Positions 43,672-52,584 of a stretch of 64,000 nt of DNA are shown here, piece after piece (positions within the stretch are counted from its first letter, which is position 1; every line of letters starts with the position of its first letter). The DNA is taken from positions 930,001-994,000 of the forward strand of contig CAVYEM010000001.1 in the NCBI GenBank assembly GCA_963767635.1, written 5' to 3'. The translations under genes were made by a program, and so were the position numbers. The notes beneath the pieces are model-generated. The model did not search any database. It worked only from the letters and a program-made list of their open reading frames with translations, and was not told where the DNA came from. Origin of the DNA: CAVYEM01 sp963767635. GTDB lineage: Bacteria > Vulcanimicrobiota > Vulcanimicrobiia > Vulcanimicrobiales > Vulcanimicrobiaceae.

Positions 43672-45352
43672 TTAGATGTACGGCAAGAGATCGAAGTACT
43701 CATCGTCTTCATTTTTCCCACCATAGCCTTTTCCAACGGCAACCGCTGTTTCGATAAAACGGATTTCACGAATCCATTTGACCATCTTGAACCCGAGCTG
43801 GTTTTCAACGCGGAGGCGTAGCGGCGCGCCATGGATTTGCGGCAGCGCCGCATCATTCATCTCATAAGCGAGCAGACACTCAGGCTTGATTACGTCTTCG
43901 AGGCGTTGCGTATCGTAATAGACGCCGCCGAAAATGCCCTCGCCGAACGAGATGAACTCTACGGCACGCGCGGTCCCAAGCGGCTTCACGAGATCGATCA
44001 GCCGCATCAGCGAGATGCCGCCCCACTGAGCGATGCCGCTCCAGCCTTGAATGCAATGGTGCAGAGCTGACGTGCCCGTCATGCCCGAGCGCCCGCAGGT
44101 CGTCCAGGGATAAGGCTACGGGGTTCTCGACGCAGCCGCCCACGCGCAGGCGGAACTCGCGGAAGTTGCCGGCCGCAAGGCGCTTCCATTCATCGGAGTC
44201 CGGCATTTTGCCGTTCGGCCAGAAGTACGGCGAGACGTCCTTGCGCGTATAGCGTTCCGCCGGATTAAAGCGCTTGGAGGCGCTCACGCGCAATTCCAGC
44301 GGCAAGATCAGCACCTTGTGAAGCCGTTGGATTGCGCGTGGATAGCGCCAGGCAATGATGTACGCGCCGATCCAGGATCCGGCGACGGCGGCAAGACCGA
44401 CGCAACCGAGAATCAGCCCGAGGGGCCGCGTGTTGTCCGTGCCGAGGACGATGTGGTTGAAATTTCGTTGTGCGCCGGTGGCGAACACCAGGCTGACGTG
44501 GACAATCGTGAACGCGATATATCCACACAATAGCAAAAAGTGGATCGAGCGGGCGCCTTGACGGCCGCCAAAGATGCGCGGATACCATGGAAAGGCGCTG
44601 TCCAGTGCCGGCGACATGGCAATCCCGCTCAAGATCGACAGCGGCGCCATGATGAAGACGACGGCGAAGTACGAAAATTGCTGCAGCGCATTATACGCGT
44701 AGAAACCATCCGGCTCGATCGGGAAGTGAAAGGTTGCGTAATGCACGAAGGTTTGCCACGCGTACGGAAAGATCGCCCAGGACGTGGGAATCAGGCGCGG
44801 CCACTGCCCGCTCAGGAGCAGCATGATGATGTAGACTACGCCGGTAATAATGAAGCCGTAGTCGGTGATGAAATGCCAAGACCGCGCCATTCCAATCGTG
44901 TGCCGATATCCGGGCAGCGCGATGAGCGGCGAAATGTAGCGCGCGTCCTCTTTCGCGGTCCAAACGCGATCGTCGGGAACGGTCAGCGGCGTGAGACGCA
45001 GCCACTCCGACCCGGGCGTACAGTCGTTGTTCCAATACAGCCGCGGATGATCCATCAGGATCGAGAGGCCGCTGCGCATCAGCAGAAACAGGAAGAGCAA
45101 GTTCGCAAAATGGGTCCAGCGAATCCATACGGGAAATCCGCGCGGCGCACCGTTGGGGCCATTGCCCGTGATTCCGGCCACCGGCGAGGACGCTGAGTGA
45201 ATGCCGAACGCGAGCACTTGCATCCAGGCCAGTGCGATGGGAATGACGATGAGCACGATGAGCCAGATGACGTACCGGCGCCGTAAGATGATTACGATAC
45301 GCCGATCGTCCGGCAGATGAACCCGTTTGTGCGCCTCGTCGAAATGGATCAT
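43672..45352 (-). CDS. Membrane cytochrome b fused to sulfite-oxidase-family molybdopterin domain (one frame break)
   Basis: The N-terminal ~350 residues form a polytopic b-type cytochrome (helices near 21-45, 75-95, 160-185, 210-235, 235-260 and 285-310) with candidate haem histidines in IRWTHFANLLF, MARSWHFITDYG and HFLLLCGYIAFTIVHVSLV. The C-terminal part is an oxidoreductase molybdopterin domain: LRVGGCVENPVALSLDDLRAL, then ALHHCIQGWSGIAQWGG whose cysteine is the likely Mo ligand, and LAYEMNDAALPQIHGAPLRL. The halves join by a +1 shift near 44088. The ATG at 45352 follows the cyclase gene by 8 bases. It may pass electrons between quinone and a periplasmic substrate, by inference. Confidence 0.82.
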
Positions 45353-45360
45353 GTCGCCTT

Positions 45361-46035
45361 TTAGTCCGCGAACTCCCACAGCGCTGCCCGGGTCCAGGCA
45401 CCACCGCACCCGCGCAGTTTGATCGGCGCAGCGCAGAACAGACGTTTCCGGCCGTCCATCACCTCGTCAGGAAAATACAGCTCCTCGACTATGAATTTAC
45501 CGTTCCCGAGCAGCGTTCTGTGCGGCGGTGCGGCTTTCTCGGGGTCATTGTAACCGCCGAGGCTCACCGCATCGATGCCAACGCCTTTGACGCCGCACTC
45601 GACTAACAGCTGCGCTGCCTGCCCGTCCAAATAGACATACTGCGTCAAAAACTCCATGCTATTCGCGCGCCTGTGGCCGCCGCCCGTGTTGAGCAACACG
45701 ATGTCGCCGGTCTCGATGCGATCCGCAAATCGCGCGATGTCGGCGCGCCGGATCGAAGAACCAGGCCGCTTATCCCGAAGATCGAGAATCGTCGCGGGGC
45801 CGACGTACGTCTCGAGCGGGATCTCATCTATGGTCTTACCCTCGTCAAAGAAATGAAACGGCGCATCGCAGTGCGTTCCGGTGTGCGTGCTAAGCTCGAC
45901 GATCTCTTTGTTCACGCCCTGCACCGCGAGCATGTAGAAAAGACGCACTTGTACGGGGCGCGGGTTCGTATCCGGGTATTGCGGACAGTTCGTAAAAACC
46001 GGCTGACTGAGGTCGTAGATTTTAGCGGGTAACAC
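45361..46035 (-). CDS. Cyclase-family metal hydrolase (kynurenine formamidase-like)
   Basis: The 224-residue product begins VLPAKIYDLSQPVFTNCPQY and contains STHTGTHCDAPFHFF, the HxGTHxDxPxH metal-binding signature of the cyclase/KynB family, and GVDA-type GVGIDAVSLGG near residue 135. Relatives hydrolyse N-formylkynurenine, isatin or related amides. The substrate cannot be assigned. The GTG at 46035, preceded by GGAG, overlaps the stop of the TIM-barrel gene by 14 bases. A longer upstream frame lacks homology. Confidence 0.85.
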   Translation of the reverse strand: MLPAKIYDLSQPVFTNCPQYPDTNPRPVQVRLFYMLAVQGVNKEIVELSTHTGTHCDAPFHFFDEGKTIDEIPLETYVGPATILDLRDKRPGSSIRRADIARFADRIETGDIVLLNTGGGHRRANSMEFLTQYVYLDGQAAQLLVECGVKGVGIDAVSLGGYNDPEKAAPPHRTLLGNGKFIVEELYFPDEVMDGRKRLFCAAPIKLRGCGGAWTRAALWEFAD

Positions 46036-46897
46036 GGATCTCCGTTTCGCTTTCTTGCCAGATGCCGGCAAATGCATCGGCGTTTTCCTGAAGTATCGCG
46101 TCGAGATCGGCGCGCCAGATCGATCCCGGCAGCGACTCGCCCGAGAAAATTTCGAGCACGTATGGGCCGTCATAGCCGGTCTGGCGAATAGTGCGCACGA
46201 TTCCGGCGTTGTCAATTTCGCCCTGTCCGAGGTTGATGCGATCGGCGCCCGATCGCGGCCGGTGCCAGTCGCTCACCTGAACCACGAAAATGCGGTCTTT
46301 GCAGCGCGCAATAACTTCGTGGAGGTTCGGCGTCTGAAAGACGTTCCAGGTATCCAGACAGATGCCCAGAGCGGAATGGTCGATGCGCTGGATTAGTTCA
46401 AGCGCCTGGTCCAAGCCCCACAACGCCGTATCCGTGTTGAATAAGACCGGGTTTAGCGGCTCGTAAGCCAGACGCATGCGGTGCCGCGCGGCAAAGTTTG
46501 CAAGGTCCGGAAAGTATCGCAGGCACCCTTCATACACCTTTTGCGTATTTCCGCCGGGCGCGGCTCCGGTGATGATGACGAAAGGCGTCTGCTCCGGGAC
46601 ATGCGGTGAAACGCGGGCAATAGCGTCTTTGATATGGCGGACGCGGTCTTTGGGCGCGGTGGGCTGCGGCGCCAAACTGTCCGGAAAGAGCGAATGCACG
46701 GTCGACTGCACCGAGCTTACCTGCATCGCGTTGTCCTGTATGAGGCGCAACTGCGCCGAATAGCCATTCAGGTTCAATTTGAACTGGCAGATTTCGATGA
46801 CCGCGATCCCGTGCGCTGAATAACGTTCGACGTCTCGCTCGAAGGACCACGGCCACGTTGTGAATTCGCTCACGCCGAAGCGGTGAGAATTCCGCAT
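46022..46897 (-). CDS. Sugar phosphate isomerase/epimerase-like TIM barrel
   Basis: This 291-residue xylose-isomerase-like TIM-barrel protein has FERDVERYSAHGIAVIEIC, MRLAYEPLNPVLFN (metal-ligand glutamate), LGICLDTWNVFQTPNL (aspartate), VVQVSDWHRPRSGADRINLG and GPYVLEIFSGESLPG, in the order of the AP_endonuc_2 family. The exact reaction is unknown. The ATG has an excellent GAGAGGAG ribosome site. It is the first gene of a three-gene operon with the cyclase and the Mo/haem fusion, and diverges from tyrS over about 200 bp that hold no recognisable T-box or gene. Confidence 0.85.
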   Translation of the reverse strand: MRNSHRFGVSEFTTWPWSFERDVERYSAHGIAVIEICQFKLNLNGYSAQLRLIQDNAMQVSSVQSTVHSLFPDSLAPQPTAPKDRVRHIKDAIARVSPHVPEQTPFVIITGAAPGGNTQKVYEGCLRYFPDLANFAARHRMRLAYEPLNPVLFNTDTALWGLDQALELIQRIDHSALGICLDTWNVFQTPNLHEVIARCKDRIFVVQVSDWHRPRSGADRINLGQGEIDNAGIVRTIRQTGYDGPYVLEIFSGESLPGSIWRADLDAILQENADAFAGIWQESETEIRVTR

Positions 46898-47099
46898 TTA
46901 TATCTCCTCTCGACAAAGACGAAGTCGCATACAGCATCGTACCGTCCCGGCTGTTTCTGCACCTGCGGATCGCTACGCGCTTCGTGCCCCCGCCCGGCGG
47001 GCGTTGAATCTGCGCTGCCTGCATCATGGTGCAGCCACGAAATTGCAGTCCGATGAGGCCGAAGGGCGCGCCGGTAGTGTGACGAATGCCGCTCGCTCT

Positions 47100-48284
47100 A
47101 TGCCGGTGACCGCGGAAGAGCTGCTGGACGGCTTCGATCACGTCGAAACGCGAAGCGAACTGGAAGCGCGCTTGTGCGAGGGCGCGCCGCTGACCGTCAA
47201 GCTGGGGTTGGATCCGACTAGCGCCGACTTGCACATCGGCCACGCCGTCGTGCTGCACAAGCTGCAGCAATTCGTGCAGGCCGGGCATCGCGTCGTGCTG
47301 CTGATCGGCGACTTTACCGCGCGCATCGGCGATCCGACCGGACGCAACGAACTGCGTCCGCCGCTTTCGACCGAAGAAATCGAAGCAAACATGCAAACCT
47401 ATGCCGAGCAGGCAGCCAAAGTGCTCGACATGGATCGCATCGTGCTGGAGTACAATTCCAATTGGCTGGAGCCCCTGCGAATGGCGGATCTTCTGCGCCT
47501 GCTCTCGCGCGTTACGGTCGCGCAAATGCTCGAACGGGAAGATTTTCGCGCCCGATACGCAGGCCGCACGCCGATATCGTTGCACGAGTTCTTATATCCG
47601 GTTGCGCAGGCGTACGACAGCGTCGCGTTGCATGCCGACGTCGAACTCGGCGGCAACGATCAACTCTTCAACCTGCTGATGGGGCGACATTTTCAACGGG
47701 AGCTGGGCCAGCAGGAACAGGTCTGCATGACGCTCCCCCTGCTTGAAGGCTTGGACGGGGTGGAAAAAATGTCCAAATCGAAGGGCAACTACGTCGGCTT
47801 GACGGAGCCGCCGGAGCAGCAGTTCGGCAAGCTGATGCGTATCTCGGACGACATGATTCCACGATACGCGCGTCTGGCGGCGTTTCGCTCCGCCGTGCAG
47901 GTTCGCGAGTTGGCCGCGGGTTTAAACGCCGGGCGTTTACACCCAATGACGGAGAAGAAGCAGTTGGCGCGTGACGTGGTTGCGCGCTATCACGGCGGCG
48001 AGGCTGCAGCCGCGGCGCTGCAGTATTTCGAGCGAACCGTTCAGCGAAAGGAGTTGCCGACGGAGAACCTGCCGCAACTCTCGCTGGGCGATGCGCGCCG
48101 AGTCTCGGACGTCATGGTCGCGGCCGGCTTTGCGGAGAGCAAGCGCGCCGCGGAGCGACTAATCTGCGGGAACGGCGTGAAGGTCGATGGTATACTCGTC
48201 AGCGACCCGAAAGCGAGCTGGACGGCGCGGGAGCCGGCCGTGCTTTCCGTGGGATCGCGCAAGTTCATCCGGATCGTGCCGTGA
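47100..48284 (+). CDS. tyrS: Tyrosyl-tRNA synthetase
   Basis: This class-I synthetase charges tRNA-Tyr. The 394-residue protein has LGLDPTSADLHIGHAVVLHK (HIGH motif near residue 43) and GDFTARIGDPTGRN. YPVAQAYDS and GGNDQLFNLLMGR follow, then GVEKMSKSKGNYVG (KMSKS near residue 223). A C-terminal S4 RNA-binding domain ends it (RVSDVMVAAGFAESKRAAERL, NGVKVDG). The ATG at 47100 is chosen from family alignment; no strong ribosome site is visible, and an in-frame GTG at 47079 is possible. Confidence 0.95.
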   Translation: MPVTAEELLDGFDHVETRSELEARLCEGAPLTVKLGLDPTSADLHIGHAVVLHKLQQFVQAGHRVVLLIGDFTARIGDPTGRNELRPPLSTEEIEANMQTYAEQAAKVLDMDRIVLEYNSNWLEPLRMADLLRLLSRVTVAQMLEREDFRARYAGRTPISLHEFLYPVAQAYDSVALHADVELGGNDQLFNLLMGRHFQRELGQQEQVCMTLPLLEGLDGVEKMSKSKGNYVGLTEPPEQQFGKLMRISDDMIPRYARLAAFRSAVQVRELAAGLNAGRLHPMTEKKQLARDVVARYHGGEAAAAALQYFERTVQRKELPTENLPQLSLGDARRVSDVMVAAGFAESKRAAERLICGNGVKVDGILVSDPKASWTAREPAVLSVGSRKFIRIVP

Positions 48285-48520
48285 AAGAGAAGGCCGCCAC
48301 GCGTAACCAAGCCATTACGTACACCTCGTCCCTCAAACCGCCCGCAGACCGGAAGTTCGTGTGCAAACGGTGCACGCGCGAATACAATTACCCCGCGCCC
48401 GGCGATCCGCCGATTCGCTGCGAATGCGGGTGGTGGTACCAAAACGATCGCGGCCGCATCAAAGAAGCGTTTTGGGATCGCATCGAGCCCTATCGGGAGC
48501 CGCCGGCTAAGCTCTTTTGA
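48281..48520 (+). CDS. Small zinc-ribbon protein, function unknown
   Basis: This 79-residue protein has two cysteine pairs, CKRC and CEC (VCKRCTREYNYPAPGD...IRCECGWW), spaced like a zinc ribbon. Its ends are basic and aromatic. The family is not recognised. The GTG start overlaps the tyrS stop, so it is translationally coupled to the synthetase. Its end overlaps the convergent hslO stop by 14 bases. Confidence 0.65.
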   Translation: MKEKAATRNQAITYTSSLKPPADRKFVCKRCTREYNYPAPGDPPIRCECGWWYQNDRGRIKEAFWDRIEPYREPPAKLF

Positions 48521-49398
48521 GCCGGTCGGCCAACACTTCGACTTCCGCGGACGTAAAGACGTAGAGCTTCTTGCAGAACTCGCAAGTCAGCTTCGGTTTC
48601 GGGCCGCTCACGCGCCATCTTTCGAAGCTCGTCCGCGCCCAGCCCCAGCAGCGCCGTTTCCACTTTTTCGCGCGAGCACCGGCACCCGAAGAGCACGTCG
48701 ACCGTTCGGTGCGATCGTAGTCCGGCATCGCCGGCCAGCGCGTGCAGCAGTTGGTGCGCATCCATGCCGTCCGCGATCAGGCTGGTGACCGCCGGCATCG
48801 CGAGTGCGCGCTCTTCCAGGGCCGCAACCGCGCGTTCATCGGCACCCGGCAGTACTTGCGCGATCATGCCGCCCGCAGCACTAACGCCGTTCGGATTCGC
48901 GAGTACGCCCAGAGCGACGACGCTGGGAATTTGTTCGGAATTGACCAGATACGCCGCGATGTCTTCGGCGATCTCTCCACTGTAGAGTGGAACCACGCCG
49001 ACATACGGCTGGCCGAGTTCGAACGACTTGGTCACTTGCATCGAACCAGATCCAACCGCGCCCGCAACGTCGAATTTTCCACGGTCGTTGAGCGGCAGAT
49101 CCGCCGTGGGTTCTTTCGCGTAGCCGCGCGCCGCAATGCGCTCCCGGTCGAGCAGCCATGCATCGGAGACGAGGCTGCGCAGCGGTCCATCGCCCGATAT
49201 CTGCAGTGAAATGCGCTCTTTGTCTTTTAAACTGCTGGCAAGCAATGCGGCGCCCGTCGTGAGGCGCCCCACCGCGGCCGTTGCGGTGGGACTGAGCCCA
49301 TGCCGCTGCTGGGTTTCGCGCACCAGTTCGGTGGTGATTCCTGCGACGACGGCAAAGCCGGCATCCGGCGCGGATGCGCTGACGATCAGATCGGGCAT
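48507..49398 (-). CDS. hslO: Redox-regulated chaperone Hsp33 (frame break in the zinc domain)
   Basis: Hsp33 is a holdase activated by oxidative unfolding when its four zinc cysteines form disulfides. The core is intact: RHGLSPTATAAVGRLTTGAALL, ISGDGPLRSLVSDA, GEIAEDIAAYLVNSEQIPSV and GGMIAQVLPGADE. CxC (FGCRCSREKVE) is in the first frame, and CxxC (LTCEFCKKLYVFTSAEVEVL) is in the +1 frame after about 48600, next to CTGACTTGC. Removing one base gives a normal protein of about 296 residues with all four cysteines. Otherwise the gene would lose two zinc ligands. Confidence 0.9.
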
Positions 49399-49449
49399 AG
49401 TGCGGCGTGTTATCCAGGGCGCGCGCAATCCCCCTGCGAAGCGCAGGGC

Positions 49450-49875
49450 ATGCGCGTGCTGGTCATCCACGGACCCAATTTGAATCTGCTGGGCGAACGG
49501 GACCCGGAAATTTACGGCAAAGAAAAGCTCGAGGACGTCGACTCGGCGATCGTCGCGCTGGCGCGCGAACTCGCCGTCGACGTACGCACCGTTCAGCACA
49601 GCAGCGAAGGCGCAATCATCGACGAACTGCACGCTGCACGCAAAGAGTGCGATGCGGTACTGATCAATCCGGGCGCGTACGCGCACTACTCCTATGCAAT
49701 TGCGGACGCGATTGCGGCAATCGCAATTCCGGTGATCGAAGTCCATCTCTCGAACGTGCACGCGCGCGAGGAGTTCAGGCGCACGAGCGTCATCGCACCG
49801 GTGTGCGTAGGCAGCGTGGGTGGTTTTGGAATGCGTTCGTATTTGCTCGCGCTGCGCGCCGTTGCTCAGGCTTAA
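49450..49875 (+). CDS. aroQ: Type II 3-dehydroquinate dehydratase
   Basis: AroQ makes 3-dehydroshikimate in the shikimate pathway. The 141-residue protein matches the dodecameric type II enzyme: VLVIHGPNLNLLGERDPEIYG with catalytic tyrosine near residue 22, VQHSSEGAIIDELHAA, LINPGAYAHYSYAIADAI and VIEVHLSNVHAREEFR with the catalytic histidine. The ATG is supported by this N-terminus; the longer upstream frame runs into hslO. It is divergent from hslO. Confidence 0.95.
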   Translation: MRVLVIHGPNLNLLGERDPEIYGKEKLEDVDSAIVALARELAVDVRTVQHSSEGAIIDELHAARKECDAVLINPGAYAHYSYAIADAIAAIAIPVIEVHLSNVHAREEFRRTSVIAPVCVGSVGGFGMRSYLLALRAVAQA

Positions 49876-49979
49876 CATTAAGCGAACGGCAGGAGGCCCA
49901 TGCGCGCCTGCGTATATCCGCTTCCCAGGCGGCTTGTCCATCGGGTCTGGCTTCACGTGCCGCGGAAAGGGATTTTCCT

Positions 49980-50303
49980 TTGACGAAAGCCGATATCATC
50001 GATTCAGTCGCAGCCGAAGCGGAATTATCCAAGCGCAAAGCCGGCGAGATCGTGGAACTGCTGCTCGCCGAAATCAAAACTGCCCTGCAAAAAGGTGAGC
50101 GCGTCGCGCTCACGCCGTTCGGAAGTTTCGTCGTTCGCCGGCGCAGGGCGCGCGAGGGTCGCAATCCCAAAACGGGGGCGATCATCAACATACCGGAACG
50201 AAACGTTCCCGCGTTCGTCGCGGGCCGAGGATTGAAAGAAGCCGTAACGGGACGTCGCAACGGCGTACGCAAAGCGGGCAAGGGAGGCGCGCGCACGCGC
50301 TGA
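49980..50303 (+). CDS. hup: HU-family DNA-binding protein
   Basis: This histone-like protein bends and packages DNA. The 107-residue product begins TKADIIDSVAAEAELSKRKA and has the HU signature GFG-type core LTPFGSFVVRRRRAREGRNP and TGAIINIPERNVPAFVAGRG. A basic C-terminal tail of about 17 residues (RRNGVRKAGKGGARTR) extends beyond classical HU. The TTG start follows AAAGGGA. It is transcribed with the GNAT gene that follows. Confidence 0.93.
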   Translation: MTKADIIDSVAAEAELSKRKAGEIVELLLAEIKTALQKGERVALTPFGSFVVRRRRAREGRNPKTGAIINIPERNVPAFVAGRGLKEAVTGRRNGVRKAGKGGARTR

Positions 50304-50942
50304 CCGTCGGTCCGCTGGAACGCGGCGAAGTTGCGAGCGCCGCCGACATCTTCTATCGGGCATTTGCAGACGAGCATTCCTCGCACTACCGGCGGGATGC
50401 TCGTCCGCGTTCTTTCGTGCACGTGTGGTCGTTCATTCGGGATGTCGAGCCGCGCGCGTTTCTGGCTGCGCGCGAAGACGGGCAGGCTGGTGGGATATGC
50501 GATCTTCGTCCCGAGCCTCAAACGCGTGCAGCGCGAAGCGATCCGTCGCGGCGCCGTCATACGATGGGCACTCATGGCGTTGCGAGGCGGCTTCGGTTTG
50601 CGCGTTTCGGCCATTCCGCGCTTGCTGCTCAACAAAGTGTCGTTCATTCGAAATGGTGGCCGGTTCCGCAGCCGAGGCGATGCGCAGTTGCTCAACATTG
50701 CGGTCGACCCGCACGCACAAGGACGTGGCATCGCGACCGCGCTGATGCGCGCAGGCATGCGCGCCATGCGTGAGTTCGGCGTACCGGAGGTGCGGCTGGA
50801 AGTGCGGCCCTGGAACCGCGGCGCGCTCGCGCTGTACGAGAAGACCGGGTGGCGCGAAGCCGGCCGGACGCGCGATCTGGAAGGGGAATGGATCGTGATG
50901 ACGGCCAATCCCACAGGCGCCTTGCCAGCGTCGTCATCATGA
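50300..50942 (+). CDS. GNAT-family N-acetyltransferase (one frame break)
   Basis: The first frame reads TVGPLERGEVASAADIFYRAF, then ARPRSFVHVWSFIRDVEPRA. After EDG near 50478 the homology continues in the +1 frame as GRLVGYAIFVPSLKRV, and then LLNIAVDPHAQGRGIATALM, the acetyl-CoA pyrophosphate loop (Q/RGxGIA). EVRPWNRGALALYEKTGWRE follows. Position and the LNIAVDP...R-G-I-A pattern resemble RimI-like acetyltransferases, but the target is unknown. The start is uncertain: a CTG overlapping the HU stop with GGGAGG upstream is the best candidate. Joined length is about 213 residues. Confidence 0.75.
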
Positions 50943-50947
50943 CGCAT

Positions 50948-51025
50948 CGGGCTGTGGCGCAGTTTGGTTAGCGCGCTTGACTGGGGGTCAAGAGGTCGCT
51001 GGTTCGAATCCAGTCAGCCCGACCA
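50948..51025 (+). tRNA. tRNA-Pro (anticodon GGG)
   Basis: The cloverleaf is complete. The acceptor stem CGGGCTG (50948-50954) pairs with CAGCCCG (51015-51021), followed by discriminator A and an encoded CCA (51023-51025). The anticodon stem CTTGA/TCAAG encloses the loop CTGGGGG, giving anticodon GGG, decoding CCC and CCU. The T loop is TTCGAAT in GCTGGTTCGAATCCAGT. Confidence 0.95.
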
Positions 51026-51034
51026 CTACAGAGA

Positions 51035-51066
51035 AATCCCGACGCTTTCACGCCGGGATTCTTTAT
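51035..51066 (+). terminator. Rho-independent terminator after tRNA-Pro
   Basis: AATCCCG (51035-51041) pairs with CGGGATT (51054-51060) around a 12-base loop and is followed by CTTTAT. It lies about 10 bases after the tRNA end. Confidence 0.75.
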
Positions 51067-51085
51067 CTTGCATCGCGCCGCGCAG

Positions 51086-51328
51086 TTAGCGCACTGCGTG
51101 AATTGCGCTGCCCGGACGCCACACTTCGTAGTGCTCCTCCTCCGCGGCATTCGTATCTTGATGGTGCTGCGTCAGCGAGACGATGTGGCTGACGATAAGC
51201 GTGAGCTGTAGCGGCGGCGCGGAACCGCGGGACGCCGTCACGATGGTAACGTCCTTGGCGTTGCTGCGAACGGCTTTTAAGACGCGCCCGGCAACCTCAT
51301 GGGAAACCACGTAAGAGCCCGTGGTCAT
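51086..51328 (-). CDS. Small protein of unknown function
   Basis: This 80-residue product begins MTTGSYVVSHEVAGRVLKAV and continues with KDVTIVTASRGSAPPLQLTL. No membrane helix or cysteine motif is present, and I do not recognise the family. An ATTATAC string lies 9 bases upstream of the ATG, with no ribosome site, so leaderless expression is possible. It converges on the tRNA-Pro terminator and diverges from the RNase H gene. Confidence 0.45.
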   Translation of the reverse strand: MTTGSYVVSHEVAGRVLKAVRSNAKDVTIVTASRGSAPPLQLTLIVSHIVSLTQHHQDTNAAEEEHYEVWRPGSAIHAVR

Positions 51329-51412
51329 AACGATCGTATAATTTGGTCCGCTGTGCGTCACGCGAGAGTAGTACGAGAGGCGTCTTGCGGGTTTCTTGTG
51401 GAGAGGGTGTGG

Positions 51413-51937
51413 ATGGAAAAAAAACCTGTGGAGGATTTGGTGCAGCGTATGCGACTGCGCGTGGAAAACCGGCGCGGGCAGGAGCCAAGGACGGCACGAT
51501 TGGAATGCAAGCGGGCGTTGAACGACCCTGATGAACCCAGTGCGACGCTCTTCGCGGACGGCGGATCCCGCGGCAATCCCGGGCCTGCGGCTTCGGGCGC
51601 GGTATTGGTTTCCCCGCAAGGCGCGATCCTGCAGGAAGTGGGACAATTTTTGGGCACTGCGACCAACAACGTCGCCGAATGGACCGCGTTGCAATTAGGT
51701 CTTGAGGCCGCGCTCGCATACGGCGTGCGCCGGTTGGCGGTGCGCATGGACAGCGAGTTGGTCGTCAAGCAGCTCTCCGGCGAATATCGGGTAAAGCATC
51801 CGGATCTGCAGCCGCTGCACCGGCGCGTGAGCGCGCTGCTGCGCAAGTTCGAGCACGTCGACGTGCGTCACGTGCGCCGCAAAGAGAATGCCCTCGCGGA
51901 TGCAGTGGTGAATCGAGTGCTGGATGCGCCGCGATAA
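51413..51937 (+). CDS. rnhA: Ribonuclease HI family protein
   Basis: This enzyme cleaves the RNA strand of RNA-DNA hybrids. The 174-residue protein carries the DEDD active site: LFADGGSRGNPGPAASG, NNVAEWTALQLGLEAAL, VRMDSELVVKQLSGEYRVK and RKENALADAVVNRVL. The first ~38 residues are a charged extension (EKKPVEDLVQRMRLRVENRR) not typical of E. coli RNase HI, and they do not look like a hybrid-binding domain. GAGAGG precedes the ATG. The stop overlaps the next gene by 14 bases. Confidence 0.92.
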   Translation: MEKKPVEDLVQRMRLRVENRRGQEPRTARLECKRALNDPDEPSATLFADGGSRGNPGPAASGAVLVSPQGAILQEVGQFLGTATNNVAEWTALQLGLEAALAYGVRRLAVRMDSELVVKQLSGEYRVKHPDLQPLHRRVSALLRKFEHVDVRHVRRKENALADAVVNRVLDAPR

Positions 51938-52577
51938 CTGGTTCGGGACCGCCGTGTTCGTCTTTGCGGTCATCTTTATCGTGTGCGGGCTGCTGTTCAT
52001 CAAATGGCCCGACTTCCAGCATAAGCAGGAAGTCGCCAACGTGCTGCACGCGCGCAGCGTGCTCGACGTGTCGCTGAACATCAAATACGACAAGCCCCCT
52101 GTATTCCTCGAACAATATGTAATGCACAACCAAAACGGCATATCGAGCGCACAGTACAAGATCCAAGGGTACTCGGGCAAAGTCGTGACGATCGTGCTGC
52201 CGCCGGACAAGACGTACGCGGTGACGTTCTTCTTCGAAGAGATCGTGCAAGACGGCATCTGGCAATTGATGAACAAGCCGCCCGCGGGAAATACGGACGT
52301 TGATTACACGCTGCACATTCACCAAGTCGCGGAGAACAAGCAAGGCTCCCGCACGGTTACCTTTACGGATCCGCACTACTGGGCGGTCACTGCCGGCCGG
52401 CAGTTTCAGATTCAGCTGAGTCCGAACAGCCCAACGCCGGATCTAACCAAACTGAAGAGCACTTCGCTGGCCGATCCGCGCTACGAGAAGATCGTGCGCG
52501 CCTTCCGCAATTTCGGCTCCCCCTCGTTCCGCGCCGGGGTTGCGCGCGCGCAAGCGCTCGTGCGCAACTCGCACTAG
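51924..52577 (+). CDS. Membrane-anchored extracytoplasmic protein, function unknown
   Basis: This 217-residue protein has one N-terminal membrane helix (about residues 7-27: GTAVFVFAVIFIVCGLLFI) and a soluble domain predicted to be rich in strands (VVTIVLPPDKTYAVTFFFEE; SRTVTFTDPHYWAVTAGRQF). It has no cysteine in the soluble part and I do not recognise the family. It is coupled to rnhA upstream and sits 7 bases before the deacetylase gene, so a cell-envelope role is plausible. Confidence 0.55.
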   Translation: MRRDNWFGTAVFVFAVIFIVCGLLFIKWPDFQHKQEVANVLHARSVLDVSLNIKYDKPPVFLEQYVMHNQNGISSAQYKIQGYSGKVVTIVLPPDKTYAVTFFFEEIVQDGIWQLMNKPPAGNTDVDYTLHIHQVAENKQGSRTVTFTDPHYWAVTAGRQFQIQLSPNSPTPDLTKLKSTSLADPRYEKIVRAFRNFGSPSFRAGVARAQALVRNSH

Positions 52578-52584
52578 CGCGATC

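Noticed and set aside
46898..47099. T-box riboswitch upstream of tyrS
   Set aside because: I could not find the specifier stem or the conserved T-box antiterminator sequence in the 200-bp gap, and there is no terminator hairpin with a U-tract.
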